From contig NW_025813745.1 in assembly GCF_021917145.1 (NCBI RefSeq), positions 1 to 64,000 of the forward strand: a stretch of DNA of 64,000 bases, given 5' to 3'. The translations under genes and the position numbers were made by a program. Below, in pieces: positions 1 through 12,353 of this stretch. This DNA is from Hypomesus transpacificus. Taxonomy: Eukaryota; Chordata; Actinopteri; Osmeriformes; Osmeridae. Below the pieces are notes generated by a model. The model was not told where the DNA came from, searched no databases, and saw only the letters and a list, made by a program, of their open reading frames with translations. The stretch's first letter is position 1, and the number at the start of each line of letters is the position of its first letter.

Positions 1-1465
1 GAGGCTTACATTGCATCGAGGATGAATCTTACTGAGCCTGGGAGGAGAGAGATAAATACATTCCCAAGTAACCACCTGGGTATTAGTAGCTGGATGGAGT
101 GAGTCAGAGGCGGCTGCAGAGACTTCAGCAGATGCGTGGGTGTCTGTTCTACAGTATTTCTTTGCCCTGTTCTTTCTGCTTTCCTCTGTCTCTCTCTCTG
201 TCTCTCTCTCTCTCTTTTCTATTCATCACCCCCTCCCCCCGGTCATCATGTCCTTGAGCAGCCTTGTCCTGTCTTCAGTGACAAGGTCTTTCTAAGACCC
301 CAGAAAACACAGCCACTGCCCCTTTCCAGGATAAACTCTTTACCGCTCGCTTGCACGCTGAGCTACGATGCTCCATATTTCTTGTGTGGGATGAGAACTT
401 TGATGAATGCTCGCATCATGTCACAGGCCAGCGCCATTGGTGTGTACCCGCTAGCTAACGAAACAACACTGCAGCTGTTTAGACCAAGAGGCATCAAAAA
501 GGGGTTTGATAGCTGAGTGGTGAACTCTTCACCACAGGCCGTGTTCGTTACGACCATGCAAGCAACTTCACAGATTTATTTACGAGACTGCGTGGGATCC
601 AGCATAAACAACGCCATTCAATTACGCCCCGGCAAGCTAATGAACAGCACACACAACCCCCCCCCTCTCTCTCCCACCCCCCCGCCGACCTCCTCTTCCT
701 CCCCCCACCCCCCCCAGACAGACACATATGGACAGCACATGTTTATGGCTGTGGATACTCACACTGTCAGTCAACACGGCCATGACAACAATTAGAGGCA
801 GCTCCCCTGGCTGTTCCACAGACAATCCACCTGCTAGTGTAACACAAACCTCCAGCCAGCGCTTCAGGTTGATCACTTCTTCCCATGGTGGTACGTGTTT
901 ACATTGTCAATCGCCGCAGGACAAAGGGGCTGCTCACAGTACTTGGTTTTCGAACCAAGCAGGATGCATCCAGAAGGCTCTACGTAACCGACAAGCCGTC
1001 TGAGGTCATCCGTGCTAAGCCGAGTGGGAGGCTGAGTGGGAGGCTCTGCCTTCAGTAATGACACCGCACTGCATGCTGGGAGCCACTCACCTCCCCCGCC
1101 ACCCCTTAATGGACCCCCCCCCCCCCTCTTCCAGCTTCTTACTCCGATCCAGGAGCGATTGTAATCTTAGAACCTAAACTCCCCAGGCCCCAGCGAGCTC
1201 TGGAATCTCATAGCCAGGTACCAGGGGAGCAGGTGAGGCTCACAGCCACAACTAGCCACCGGCACTGCAGATGAATAAGTCAACAGCTTGGAGCTCTGTG
1301 GGGGGTGGAGCAGAGCAAACAATCTGGTGAGGGGAGATAGATAGAGGAAGACCAGCAGCAGGTTGTTCTCCCGTTGAAGCCAGGACTGGTCCGGCCTGGT
1401 CTGGACTGGTCTCACCTGGTCGGAAAGCACAGCGACCCACACGGTTAGAAACACGAGACAGGGTG

Positions 1466-1648
1466 CACCCCAGTGGCTCATAAGGCAGAGCACGCATCAC
1501 AGGGGCTAAGGCCTTCCCGTAGCGGCCTGCATTCGAATCCCACCTGCGCCCTTTGCTGCATGTTTTCCCCTCTTTCTCTCTGCCTGCCTTCCTGTCTACC
1601 ATGAACTGTCTCTAACCAAAACAGCATGAAAATGCCAAATACATCACC
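1466..1648 (+). mobile_element. tRNA-derived SINE copy
   Basis: A box-A-like segment (TGGCTCATAAGG near 1472) is followed by a box-B-like segment (ATTCGAATCCC near 1531). Then comes a pyrimidine-rich body containing CCCTTTGCTGCATG and a run ending in AAAATGCC. This order is typical of a dispersed SINE common in teleost genomes. The copy is diverged and no target-site duplication was confirmed. Confidence 0.6.
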
Positions 1649-2162
1649 TCCATTCTCCCCTCGTTTCAACATGGTTCCTTACCCTCGTCGTGATCCAGGG
1701 TGGCTTGAGGTGATAGGACTACTGAATGGGTCGAAATGATACATTTTCCCCAAAATAACTTATTGTGTGGTCCCTTCCAGGGTGGGAATAGGAAGTGATG
1801 CAGAGGAAGATGGCACTGAAGAGGGGTTTGGTACCATATTGTAGGTCCTTTAGCCTCCAGGGCAAGTATTGACCTCACTGTTGTTCAGTAGGAAGGGTTT
1901 AGAGCTTTACTCTGTCTGGGACCTCCAGTGTGTCCAGCTGCCTCAACCATGGAAGGCCGTGGGCGTCCAATCAAGAATCGGCGCTGAAACTCTTGTTTCC
2001 ACGGCAACACCAAGACTCAGTCTCCATGGCGACCGATGGCAGCGTTAAACGCGGAGAGAGTCACGGAGAGAGAAAGATGGAGACGTAAAAAAAAAAAAAT
2101 GGAGGACAAAGCTATGTGAGCTATTACCATATGCCTTGCAGAGGGCTCTTTTCTGTGGTGCC

Positions 2163-2217
2163 TTGGGGGGTTGGGGGGTTGGGGGGTTGGGGGGAGGGGG
2201 GTGGGGGGGGGGGGGTT
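2163..2217 (+). repeat. G-run array with quadruplex potential
   Basis: Seven or so runs of six or more G are separated by TT, A or T, ending in a run of 13 G. This satisfies the usual G4 pattern of four or more G-tracts with short loops. It lies in unannotated DNA. Confidence 0.7.
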
Positions 2218-4631
2218 GCCCAGGGCAGAGCTTTTCATGTATACCAAATCACCACCACCAAGCTGAGCACAACAGGAGGGATGACCAGAGGGGTAGGAGC
2301 AGGGGGATGAGAGCTTGAAGTCGATAATCAGTAGGTGTGAGTTATGACGAGGGACAACTGACAAAAGCCTGTCTGCTCCTGTTAACCGCCAGGCTGGAGA
2401 GGGTGGCACCTTGAGCTCGCACGACACGAGGTGCCTCAAAACACAAGACGAAGGCCGGAGAGACGTGACCGGAAAAGACGGAGGAAACGCTGAGAAAAAG
2501 ATGGAATGAGGCTGCATTTCAAAGTACCGCTGGCTTCTCTCCAACCGTTCGGAGCTCTGACAGCCAGTGGAGACCCACTGTGAAACCCACGTCTATAACC
2601 TCAGCCTGTCACAAGCCCGCCTGTCAGAGAAAGCAGCGTCGCACAACACAACGGGCTCTCTATTATATGTAACAATAGCAAATGTCTTTGCCAGAAACCA
2701 AAACAGGGGGGAGGGGCGGGAGGGTTCCACATCAATCAATTTAACATGTAAGCTTTAATTATAAAAACAGGGTGCCTGACTCTATGGTGGAGGAGGCAAT
2801 GGGCGAATAACGGCTTGGTTTCGGTTTAGTTTGAGAACTTGGAGGATGATGAAGCAAGCAAAGCGAAAAAAGAGAGCGACCTGAATTCCCACACAACTAC
2901 CTGGTCAGGAAATGAATTGTAGTTATTGACGTTGGTTTCACAGTAGGCCTCCACAAGATGAGAGAGCAGTTGGAAAGAAGCCGGTGACACTTGAATTGCA
3001 GTCTTGTTCCCTTTTGTTCCCACATTTACATTTTGTCATTTTTCACAGATGATCTCCAAAAGGAAGTTACTACCTACCAGAGACAGGACTGGTTACTCTT
3101 CCATTTGACAGAGGGGTTTGGTTGCAGATGGATAAATGTGTGCATATGTGTGTGTTTGTGTGTGTGTGAGTGGGGGGGGGGGGCGCGTTTACAAGACCAT
3201 TCAGTGGTGTACAATAAAGCCCTTTGAGCAGCTGTGATTGGCTTGCAACATTGGAAGAAAGGATTGTATGAACACTTGACGGAGAGCTGTTGAACACAGA
3301 CACACACACACACACATTTATCCCTCTGAATGCAGCTCCTAGAGACTTGTGGTTGACTTGCATATTCAAGGCTATCCCCAGCATACATTGTAAGCACCGA
3401 CTATGTATAGTGACCTGGCAGGATACAAAAACGATCTCAACGATATTTCCTCCCCAAACTCGTTCTTAGGCGAACACAAGAGAAAGGCACATAATCACAT
3501 GTGCTGTGGTCCGCCGCAGCTGAACACTTCTCTGGCAAATCAATGAGGAGGCCTCGTCTGCACTGACAGAGAATAGATGGATGAGAACTAGAGAACAGCC
3601 GTTAGAGGTGCACTGTGTGCTTCAGCCCAGAGCCACGAGCTCAATGGGGAGGACACACCACTGGAAATGGGCTCTTAATGTTATTCTCAGACATGAACAC
3701 CTAAATAAACACACACACACACACGCCTACAGAATGTGTCACACACACACACACACACACATAGAGGGTTTCTCTCCAGTCCAATACACGTTCCTGTCTT
3801 TCTATGCTTTATAACATGAAAACCCTCTCCGTTGCCTTGCTCTAATCCTAGAATTTCCTCCCATTCTAGAGATTCACCAACATAATCGGTGACATACACG
3901 AACCGACTGTTCCCATTATCCCAGTAATCTAATAACTGCTGTGTTGTGTTTGGGGCTGTCCCAGTCGTGACTGTACAATGGTTTGTCTGCATAAAGTTAA
4001 CAATAACATTAGCCTAGAACCCTCTGGCTTGTCTCCTATAGACCAGACAAGACAGAGTCTCTATGTTTACCACTGCAGCCTGAAGAAGGATGGGATCATG
4101 CGGTCTCAGTTTCCCACGCTTGAGTGTGTTGGAAGACTTTAGGTAGGGTAGGGCGCAGTACCGAATTATTGGGAGAGGTTGGGTGGGGTGCAGGATTTAT
4201 TTGGGATTATGTTTGCTGTCAGACTCCTCCAGAGCAGATTGGCTAGGTTAAATCCATGTGAATGCTTCCCCCTTCCCTAAACACCCACATCCCACAGAGC
4301 CAGTTAGAGAGGGGTTCCACACAGGGGGATGTATCTACAGTAAGCCTTAACAAGAGTTGGGGTATGACCCTATTTGGGCATGTTTGGAGATGCACGTATA
4401 GAAACTGGGACTGAGTGACGCGGAGAGTTGGAGTCTATAAATCAACATGAACTAACGCTAATCCACGTTTACAGATCTTGATACCTCCTGCCTGCATTCT
4501 TGTAATACTGATTCATTCGATGCTATGTGGCTCAGCTACTGACAGGAAGTAGGTAGTCAAAAACCAGCCCAACCATGGGTTAGATCCTCTGAAGCACATT
4601 AACCAGGCATCCTCTAATACCAAGGGTAAGC

Positions 4632-4657
4632 CTGTGTGTGTGTGTGTGTGTGTGTGC
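4632..4657. repeat. (GT)n microsatellite
   Basis: About 13 uninterrupted GT dinucleotides. It is one of many CA/GT tracts across the window. Confidence 0.85.
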
Positions 4658-7600
4658 TTTTCCTTTTTACCCTGGGTTCCCTCATAAATCCCCTTCTATA
4701 GTCCTGACACCTAATTAAATCTGTGTTACAAAATGAATGAATCTTGGATGACATCACATTAGCTTGATTTCACATGGGATTTGTGATAAATGAATAAGAG
4801 GGATGAATGAAAGAATGGATGGATGGATGGATGGACAAACAAATCTAAATAACTAATAATCATATAAAAAAAACAAATGAATGAATAAGTACTTACAGAG
4901 GAGGCCCTTCATACCTGGGGGCCAGGGTTATCATGACCTTTGACCCCCCTCAAGGGTGACCTCTACTAGGGCTACAGGCCCAACTACAGTAATACAGAGG
5001 CCATCTCTTTCTATTTCATTCTAATGATTTCGGTATCCTTAGAGTATCCGGAGTCCTTAGAGTATCAATCAGGGTTGGGAGGTAATGAGGGTCTTTGTTG
5101 CTGTCTGATCGATATGAAATTAAATATTTATGTCACTGTCACCAGAAGATTGAGTGAGAGAGAAAGACAAAAGAGGTTCAGGTATTTGAGTTGATTCAAG
5201 ACAATTGAATGACTCGAAATTATTTATGATCAGTTCTCATGCATTGTCTTTCAAGTCGTGATTATATCCAGAGTATATCGACAAGCAAGGGAGAGCGAAG
5301 ACCAGAATACGATGAAGGCTAAGATGAGGACTGACTGCTCATTGGCTCTGTGGGGGAACAAAGAACACAAACACATCATATCTTTCAAAAACCGGGCGCT
5401 GTTAGTGCCTTGCACTGCCAACTCACAGCAAAAAGGTCCTGGACATGCAAAAACGAATAGCTAATTAAACAGATTCAGTACATACATTTATCCATTTAAA
5501 CACCTCCAACTAAACCTTTCACAACAAAAGCAGCAGACGAACAAAAAGAAAGTGAATAAACTAACAGTTTGATGTAGTAATAGATGCACACAAGTGAATC
5601 TGCCCACGTCGACACACACACACAGAACAGAAATCACAACACACTAGTCCTTCACCTCCCATCTCATCCCATGTCCCTGTTGGCCACAGTTCTTACTCTT
5701 GATCAATGGCAGGCAATTGTTCAAAAAAGGAAATGAAAGGCTGCCACCTCCAAAACAAGTTGTCAGAACAGGATAACAAAGTGTGTTACATTTTTAAGTG
5801 GGGAGAAGACATTAGAACTTTCAATCAGGATGATGCAGTGACATTTACAGCTGAGCAAGACCTGCCTCAGGGGCAGCGGGCTGTCCGGGAATCAAACGTT
5901 AAACTTTGATGATTTTGTTTATCGGAGAGGGTCCAGAGGCCCAAATAATGTCATATCATGTAGACATCAGACCTTGCAGAGTCCGTGGGAGAGACATCTC
6001 CACTGGCAACGTCTTCAACATGATCAAACATCGCTTTTTACTGGACATGTCTTTGACATTAAACCCCTTCAACCCTGAAGAAAGTCTTCAACCTTTTTAC
6101 AGGCATGTGCTCATCCTGCCATACATATTCCTGGAGAGAGAGGCAGCAATGAATAGATCTTATCTTATCCTAGTGAGACATTTCAATCATGTGTGACTGA
6201 TACCCATGACCATTCATTCACCATCGGTGGCAAAGAGTGTATGTGTGTGTGTGGTGTTTGAATGTGTGTTGGTGGGTGCGTGGGGGGGGGGGGGGGCTGA
6301 ATCTCCCATGCAGCAGATCTCAAGAGCTCTCTGACGGTGCTCCCTTAGCTCACGCTGGGGGGTGCTGTGTCACCTCCAAGTATCTCCGGCATCTCTGCCA
6401 CACACACACACATGTAATCCATCTTCCTCCTGAGACTGATGAAAGACTTGTGCCGGTAGATCAGATCAGTGCAGGGAGGAGAGAGGAGGGTGGCAGCGAA
6501 GGGAGACCGAGAGCAGGGACGAGTTGCCTCTGCTGTCTGTGCTGGTATGAATCATCCTGGTCCCTTTCAGCTCCCCTAGGCCCAGCCCACACATACCCTC
6601 CACAGCCAATCAGCAGCTCCGACTTGGGATACGCAGCCACTGTATATGATATGTACTGCCTTCCAGCATATGTTGCACACTTCATAAATACGCTTGCTGA
6701 GAAATGGGAGCTACCGTTATGTGGCTTGAGATGCAGCGAGGATGACTCACTGTTCAAAGCATAGTACAGATAACCTTTCAGTCCCCTTCCACTTTGGCTG
6801 TTTGGGGGCGAGACCACAAATGGACACGTGCGTACTCGCCTGTCTGACACAACCGAAAGAGGAAGTCTCAGAGGTACCTTTATCTGGCTGTTAGCAGCCG
6901 TTATCCAAAACGTTAGGCCAGCCAATTTCGACAGATATTCAATGTTCTCTGTATCTCCATCGAAGGGACAGAGGAACTGTAACATAGGAACATAGACGAG
7001 TAAACAATTGCCCTTCACAATCACAACATGACCTAGACTTTTGTTATCCTACCACATCTAAAATTGAAGATGAGGCATCCATTGAATGACATTACCTTTT
7101 TTAGATCAAATCAGGGCATGATATGGGTCTGTGAAACGATAGTACATCTGTTATGAGATTCAATTATGTGTCTGGGAACACAGACGGAAGTCTAGTGAGG
7201 GTTAGAATGGCCTCAATAGAGCGGGTCCTGATTGGCCGCTGCCTTCCTTTATCTACTTTGTAGAGCCAGCCTCTCGCAGCTCATGTAACAGTCTATCCTC
7301 TGACTCGTAGGTGAAGAAAACCACACAGAAGTGAGCCCAGTCTTCAGGTATGGGCTGAAGAGATCTCTGCCTCCCACACAAAAGTGTGTTTTTGTGCGTT
7401 TGAGTAGAACTCTGGAGCAGAACAGTTTTACAGACTGCAAATGGCAGCTGAGGCCTTTGATGGAAAGGAGGGCGTCAGCTGTGTGGTTCCTATGGATCCT
7501 CTGCCCACTTTGTATTCCATGTGTGCAATCTTAATGGCTTAGCATCATGTGACCAACTGGCCATTGGTTGTAAAACGTAGCACATATTGATCAAGGCATT

Positions 7601-10210
7601 AAATGATATTGCTATCTGATTATAGGTCTTTTACATCTCAAGCAAGCCTAAGCACTCTTGCCTTGGCTATCAGGTCTAACATGCTAGCTGCAACTCTTAA
7701 ACCTTAGTCATCTAATAGGTCAGAGTTCATGACATTACTTTCCCTCTGGTTCTTTCCTTCTCTCACTGAAAAATGACCCGATCCCTGCATCTAAGCTAGC
7801 TGATGGACTCAATGGAGCTGAAAAGAACTCAAAAGAGCTATCGGTCCAGACTGTTAGCTCTAAACTGATAGATGACTCATGGATATTGAGGCAGTTTTTT
7901 GTGGAGGCCTGTTTCACTACACTTGGAGCCGGACACCGTTGGGTTTGAATGGCACCACACAGCCCCACTTCGCTTTCCGAGGGCTTTGTAGAATAGAATA
8001 AAGTAGAATGAGCGAAACGCTAATTGCAGAAAGCTTTGTACAAAGCTATGGTACATGTGTTCATTTGCAACCATGGGTTGAAAAGGATAGATACAAGACT
8101 TCCAATGTCAACAGGGGTGCAGGGAAATGTTACTACAGAGACAATGATAAAGAGGATCAGAGGCAGGGCTTGAGTGCCAAACTCTATGTATTGGATGTCA
8201 ATGCCAGTGCAGTACCCCCCCCCCCCACCTTCCTCCCTTTCCTCCTCACTGCAGCGGACACAAGCTCCCAGTCTATTCTGGAGGTGGGGTTTGAAGATAT
8301 GGATGACAGTATCCCAAAAATACGGTCTGGAAAAGTGCTTGGGAGACACACACACACATGCACAAACACACACGTATACCTGTACGTAAGTACACCAGTA
8401 CAGGCTAAGGCCTAGACGCTGGGCATTACGTCAGGATTTGGTGAGGAGTGATAGCCTGTGAGGACGCTGCTAGCTGAGCAGTGAGTCCAGGTCTGGAATA
8501 ATCCGGCCCTGCTGCTGTATCAGTGAAGCAGCTTATGTAAACCAGCTGCATCACCAATAAAATCTGCTGCCATTACCTAACCTAGCCTAGCCAGTAGGCT
8601 AAAGCCAAGCCTCACTGTATTCAATTCAATTCAACCTAAATGACCTAACCTCATCCAGGCTAATCCGTCCTTTCCACATCCTGGCTCGTTCAAAGCGACA
8701 GTCTCTGTCACTTCAAACTGTAAAACGCTGATCATCTTCATGAATGGTCTACGAAAAACAAATTCAAAAGAAACAAACTTACGTTGAAAAAACGTCCGAT
8801 AATATCAGGGAATGTGTAGAGATCAATAGTACTACTGTATAAATGAAGATGCCTGGAGCGTGTTATGGAGAGGCAGCTCTTTGTGAGGTTCTGCTGGGTT
8901 TTCTCTGGGGCCTATTCTGTCTGACCGACCAGGGCCTGAAGTCCAGGCCGGCTCTATTGATCACTCACACGCTAACTGATTCATGAAGTCAGGTATAGAT
9001 CTGCTGCACACGCACCACGTGCCACTGTTGTCCTTTGAAGGGTCAGTGAGTGCTTGTTTTCATGAACTTCACCTAACATCCAGGCGTGTCGGACACAATG
9101 CAACACAGCAAGTCAACGTTCTACACCTTGGCTGATGTAGATTCACAGTTACATACGTTTTTCCTGATGTGAAAATCATTTCAGAAAGTAAATCTAAAAT
9201 GTTCACATTGAGCGTTCCAGTCTGGAACTGGTTACTGGATCGACACTGCACGGTCAACGGGGTAAGAAGAAACCTGTTTCCCCTGACCAACAGAGAACAC
9301 TAAGGTCATTGTGTTGGGGCTCCATGTGACACCAGCTAAAACCTCCCTCCACAGGGGCCCTCTTTCCTGACTCTCTCCAAAACACGGACACATGCATACA
9401 AACACAAATGATTTTGACCAGTCTATTTCCCATGTTATGTCGATATTCTGTAGTCATATTAACATCAAGCAGCTGAATGTTGTCAAGCCTTATGACTGTC
9501 CTTCACAGAGCACATTTGGGCGGATTTGTCCCCAGTGCCCAGTCTGTTGCGGGTGTGTAACCTAAGATGACGGAGTCTGGGGATCTGGTGGCAGGTAAAT
9601 CAGGTACTGGAGTTACAGAGGGGGAAAAGAGGAACAGTCCTTGGGATCCAGGAGATTGAGATGGGTGTGTTTGTGGTTGCATGTGGTCGCTCTGACAACA
9701 TTACTGAGTCCCTCCCTCCGGTCTCATAGAAATGCATGAGGCTCTTAGCTACCTGAGTGCCTACTGTAGCAAGTGGACACAACACCAGGAGATCAATACC
9801 CCTCAATATCATGTAAATGTGATTGGATTGGAGAGCAGCGAGCCTGTACTACAACTCAATATGTCTTCATTGGGCTGAAGTCCCTCAAGGTTGTTTAGCA
9901 GATTTCCCTGAGTGCGCCTGATGTATTATGGGTTTGTGCAGTTCGACTCGAGCATGGATGGTCCTTTCAGAATTAAAACAAGCTTTCAATGCATCCTTGG
10001 ACTTTCACTCAGGGAATGAACAGACTGGGAAACACTGAAGAACACTGCTTCGAATATAATATGCCACAGTGACCATCCCACCCTTAGTATCTGGAGAAAC
10101 AACTGTATGTAAAATGGTAATGACATGCATTAATGGTTCAGGCTGGGCATATTGAGAATTGTAATGATGAAAACCTGTATATTTAAGTCCAAGCCTCAAG
10201 ATAAAGAATT

Positions 10211-10234
10211 GGGGGGGGGGGGGGGGGGGGGGGG
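10211..10234. repeat. 24-base poly-G homopolymer
   Basis: An uninterrupted run of about 24 G. The exact length is likely to vary and is prone to sequencing error. Confidence 0.85.
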
Positions 10235-10969
10235 CGACAGAATACAAGCGGAAAGCCAGTTCTCTAGCTGTCTTAAAGTGCATCCGAACACAAAAAACGC
10301 ACTGTCACCTTCAACAAGTGAAATCATTTACTGTCTGTCTAAACGTTAGGCTATAAGTTGTGTTAGACTATAGACCTACAACAATGGACTGGGATGGACG
10401 TTGTTTCAGCACCATCAGTGCTGGACCTAAACGAAGCGCAAATCACCGGTACACAGACCCGGGCGAAACCACAGACAACTAACCGCAGTGCCCGAAAAAA
10501 CTCAAACACATAAGACATATATACTATTGATTACCAAGTGACTCTCCGATGTCCTATTGAAAGGTTAGTGTTTGATACAATAGAGCTATGTGGCCTATAG
10601 CCTACCGCTAATCAATAAACCATTTTAATGTCAGCGGTTCTACCAATCTTTAAGAGTTCCCTTTCATCGCACAACACCCTCTCCATACACTTATGTGTAA
10701 AATGTGTCGATGACTACTAACAATAATCATGAAACCGTACATAAGCCAACGCATAAATTGCCAACGAACAATGCGTCCTTTCCCTAAACCGATCAGGTCA
10801 GCCCGTAGCAGTCCATAAAATGAGTTATTTTCCACAGCTTAAACTTCATGGACAACACTTTCCATCCATGAATATACGTAGCGGCAGTAAGAGCAAGGTA
10901 GACACAAATGTCCGACCATTTTAACACAACACTAGGGTCACATTGATATGTATAATTGTTCTTACCTGT

Positions 10970-11200
10970 TCAATGCAGTGGCTTCGCAGTAGAACTCCGT
11001 ATTGGAGCGCAATGATTGACCATGGAATGCTGAGACCATCCAGCCCCTCCCGCTGCGCTCCCAGTACCGTAAATAATTCAACATAGGCGCTACCGAATTC
11101 ACAACTGACTTCAGATGTAATCCACCTAGGGCTCTGTCAGGGACAAAAGCATACATGCTCTGGTAAAATGAAACACAAAGTTTATTATCGTTCTCTTCAA
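10970..11200 (-). other. Possible 5' exon of an unidentified minus-strand gene
   Basis: Reading the minus strand, the sequence GCATTGAACAG is followed by GTAAGA at about 10970, a good donor site. The stretch upstream has no recognisable protein homology, so if it is an exon it is probably a 5' UTR or a non-coding RNA exon. No matching downstream exon is visible to the left within about 11 kb. Confidence is low. Confidence 0.25.
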
Positions 11201-11240
11201 AACTGGCGCCGTTTGTCTTGATTAAACATGAATCAGTCAA

Positions 11241-11826
11241 GGTTGCAGCACAGCAGTATATCTAACCACAACACTGTGTGGACCTCAACAATCTTAATTT
11301 CACACTCAATAGACTGGTCATTGCCATCTTATGAGAACAAGGTTACAGACGGAACTCTCTGTGATAATCACGGGAAGCTGTGTCTACAGAGGTGATCAGG
11401 TTTTATAACTCATTTTTATGAGCTGTCATCAGGATAGATCAATAACCCATCTGATTCAATATCCTCTGTCCCCACCCAGACGCACATCTTTAGATGAAGA
11501 TAACCTTGACTGTAACTTGCCTGCAATTAGCCATCTGATGATACAGGATGACTTGTCCTTGTCTAACACCTGGATCTCACCACCCTATACTGGTATTATT
11601 GGCCCAGCAAAATATGGGGCTAACGTATGGGGCTAACGTAAATGAAGTTCCCAAGTGACATACAACATTTTCAGTGTATTATAGTGCTCTTATGCAGTAG
11701 TTCTCCAATAATGTTTACCCAAACGCTCGACAAAATGTAGCATTCTCATCAAATGACATGCAGAGGACTATATTGCCATCTTATGGTCCTCATGCATAAT
11801 GATTGGTAATGTGGTTTGAATGATAT
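11241..11826. other. Intergenic gap left of kansl1l
   Basis: No coding exon, RNA gene or clear repeat is visible. It separates the possible exon near 10970 from the candidate polyadenylation site of kansl1l. Confidence 0.4.
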
Positions 11827-11832
11827 TTTATT
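11827..11832 (-). promoter_or_regulatory. Candidate poly(A) signal of kansl1l
   Basis: AATAAA on the minus strand (TTTATT on plus), about 520 bases downstream of the kansl1l stop codon. It is the first canonical signal I see past the stop. Confidence 0.4.
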
Positions 11833-12353
11833 GAGGACTGACCCATCTGTCAAACTTCTGAGTTCAGACAGTGTATCAACTAAAAATGATTAAAAAAAAT
11901 GTATCACCTGACATATATTTGCAAATACACTGTGTCAAAAACATTAGTTGATCTGATGTGAATCTAAAGTTCTAGGTATACACACATTTATATTCTTTGA
12001 CAGTACAACATATTAAGACTTGACATTCTCAGCACTTTGAACATCAATAAATATTGTAAAACCTTTATACAGATATTGACCTGAGGCTATCATTGGCTGT
12101 AGTGCTAGTATACAAACTAGACTCCTAACTAGAACCACAAGGTACAGTGGAAGATTATTAAAATCATTCAAAAACATTTAGCAATGTTTTAAATAGAAAA
12201 CTGTCCTTGCAAACACTTAGGCAAAATAAAACCCAACATTGAGTCTGACGAATGCCACAAATACTGGTATGGAAATAAGGTTCCAAGAGAATGTGCCAGA
12301 ATCCACTATAGGGGGCGGCAGCATGGAGTTCAATGACGACACCAGTCTCTCTC

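Larger units (their letters stand above)
1..10961. other. Left flank, no recognisable coding exon
   Basis: I read both strands and found no stretch with recognisable protein homology and flanking splice sites. The region holds one tRNA-type SINE (1466-1648), a G-rich quadruplex-like run (2163-2217), several short CA/GT tracts (3150s, 3300s, 3710s, 3745s, 4632-4657, 8345s), a GGAT tract near 4818 and a 24-base poly-G at 10211-10234. It may be the first intron of a minus-strand gene whose 5' exon could end near 10970, but this is inference only. Confidence 0.5.

Noticed and set aside
136..516. 126-codon plus frame at the left end
   Set aside because: Low-complexity Leu/Ser-rich start from a CT-rich stretch, with no homology recognised.
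6461..7024. 187-codon open frame on minus
   Set aside because: No recognisable domain, no hydrophobic or motif structure, no supporting splice or promoter signals, and unremarkable composition. Best explained as a chance frame.
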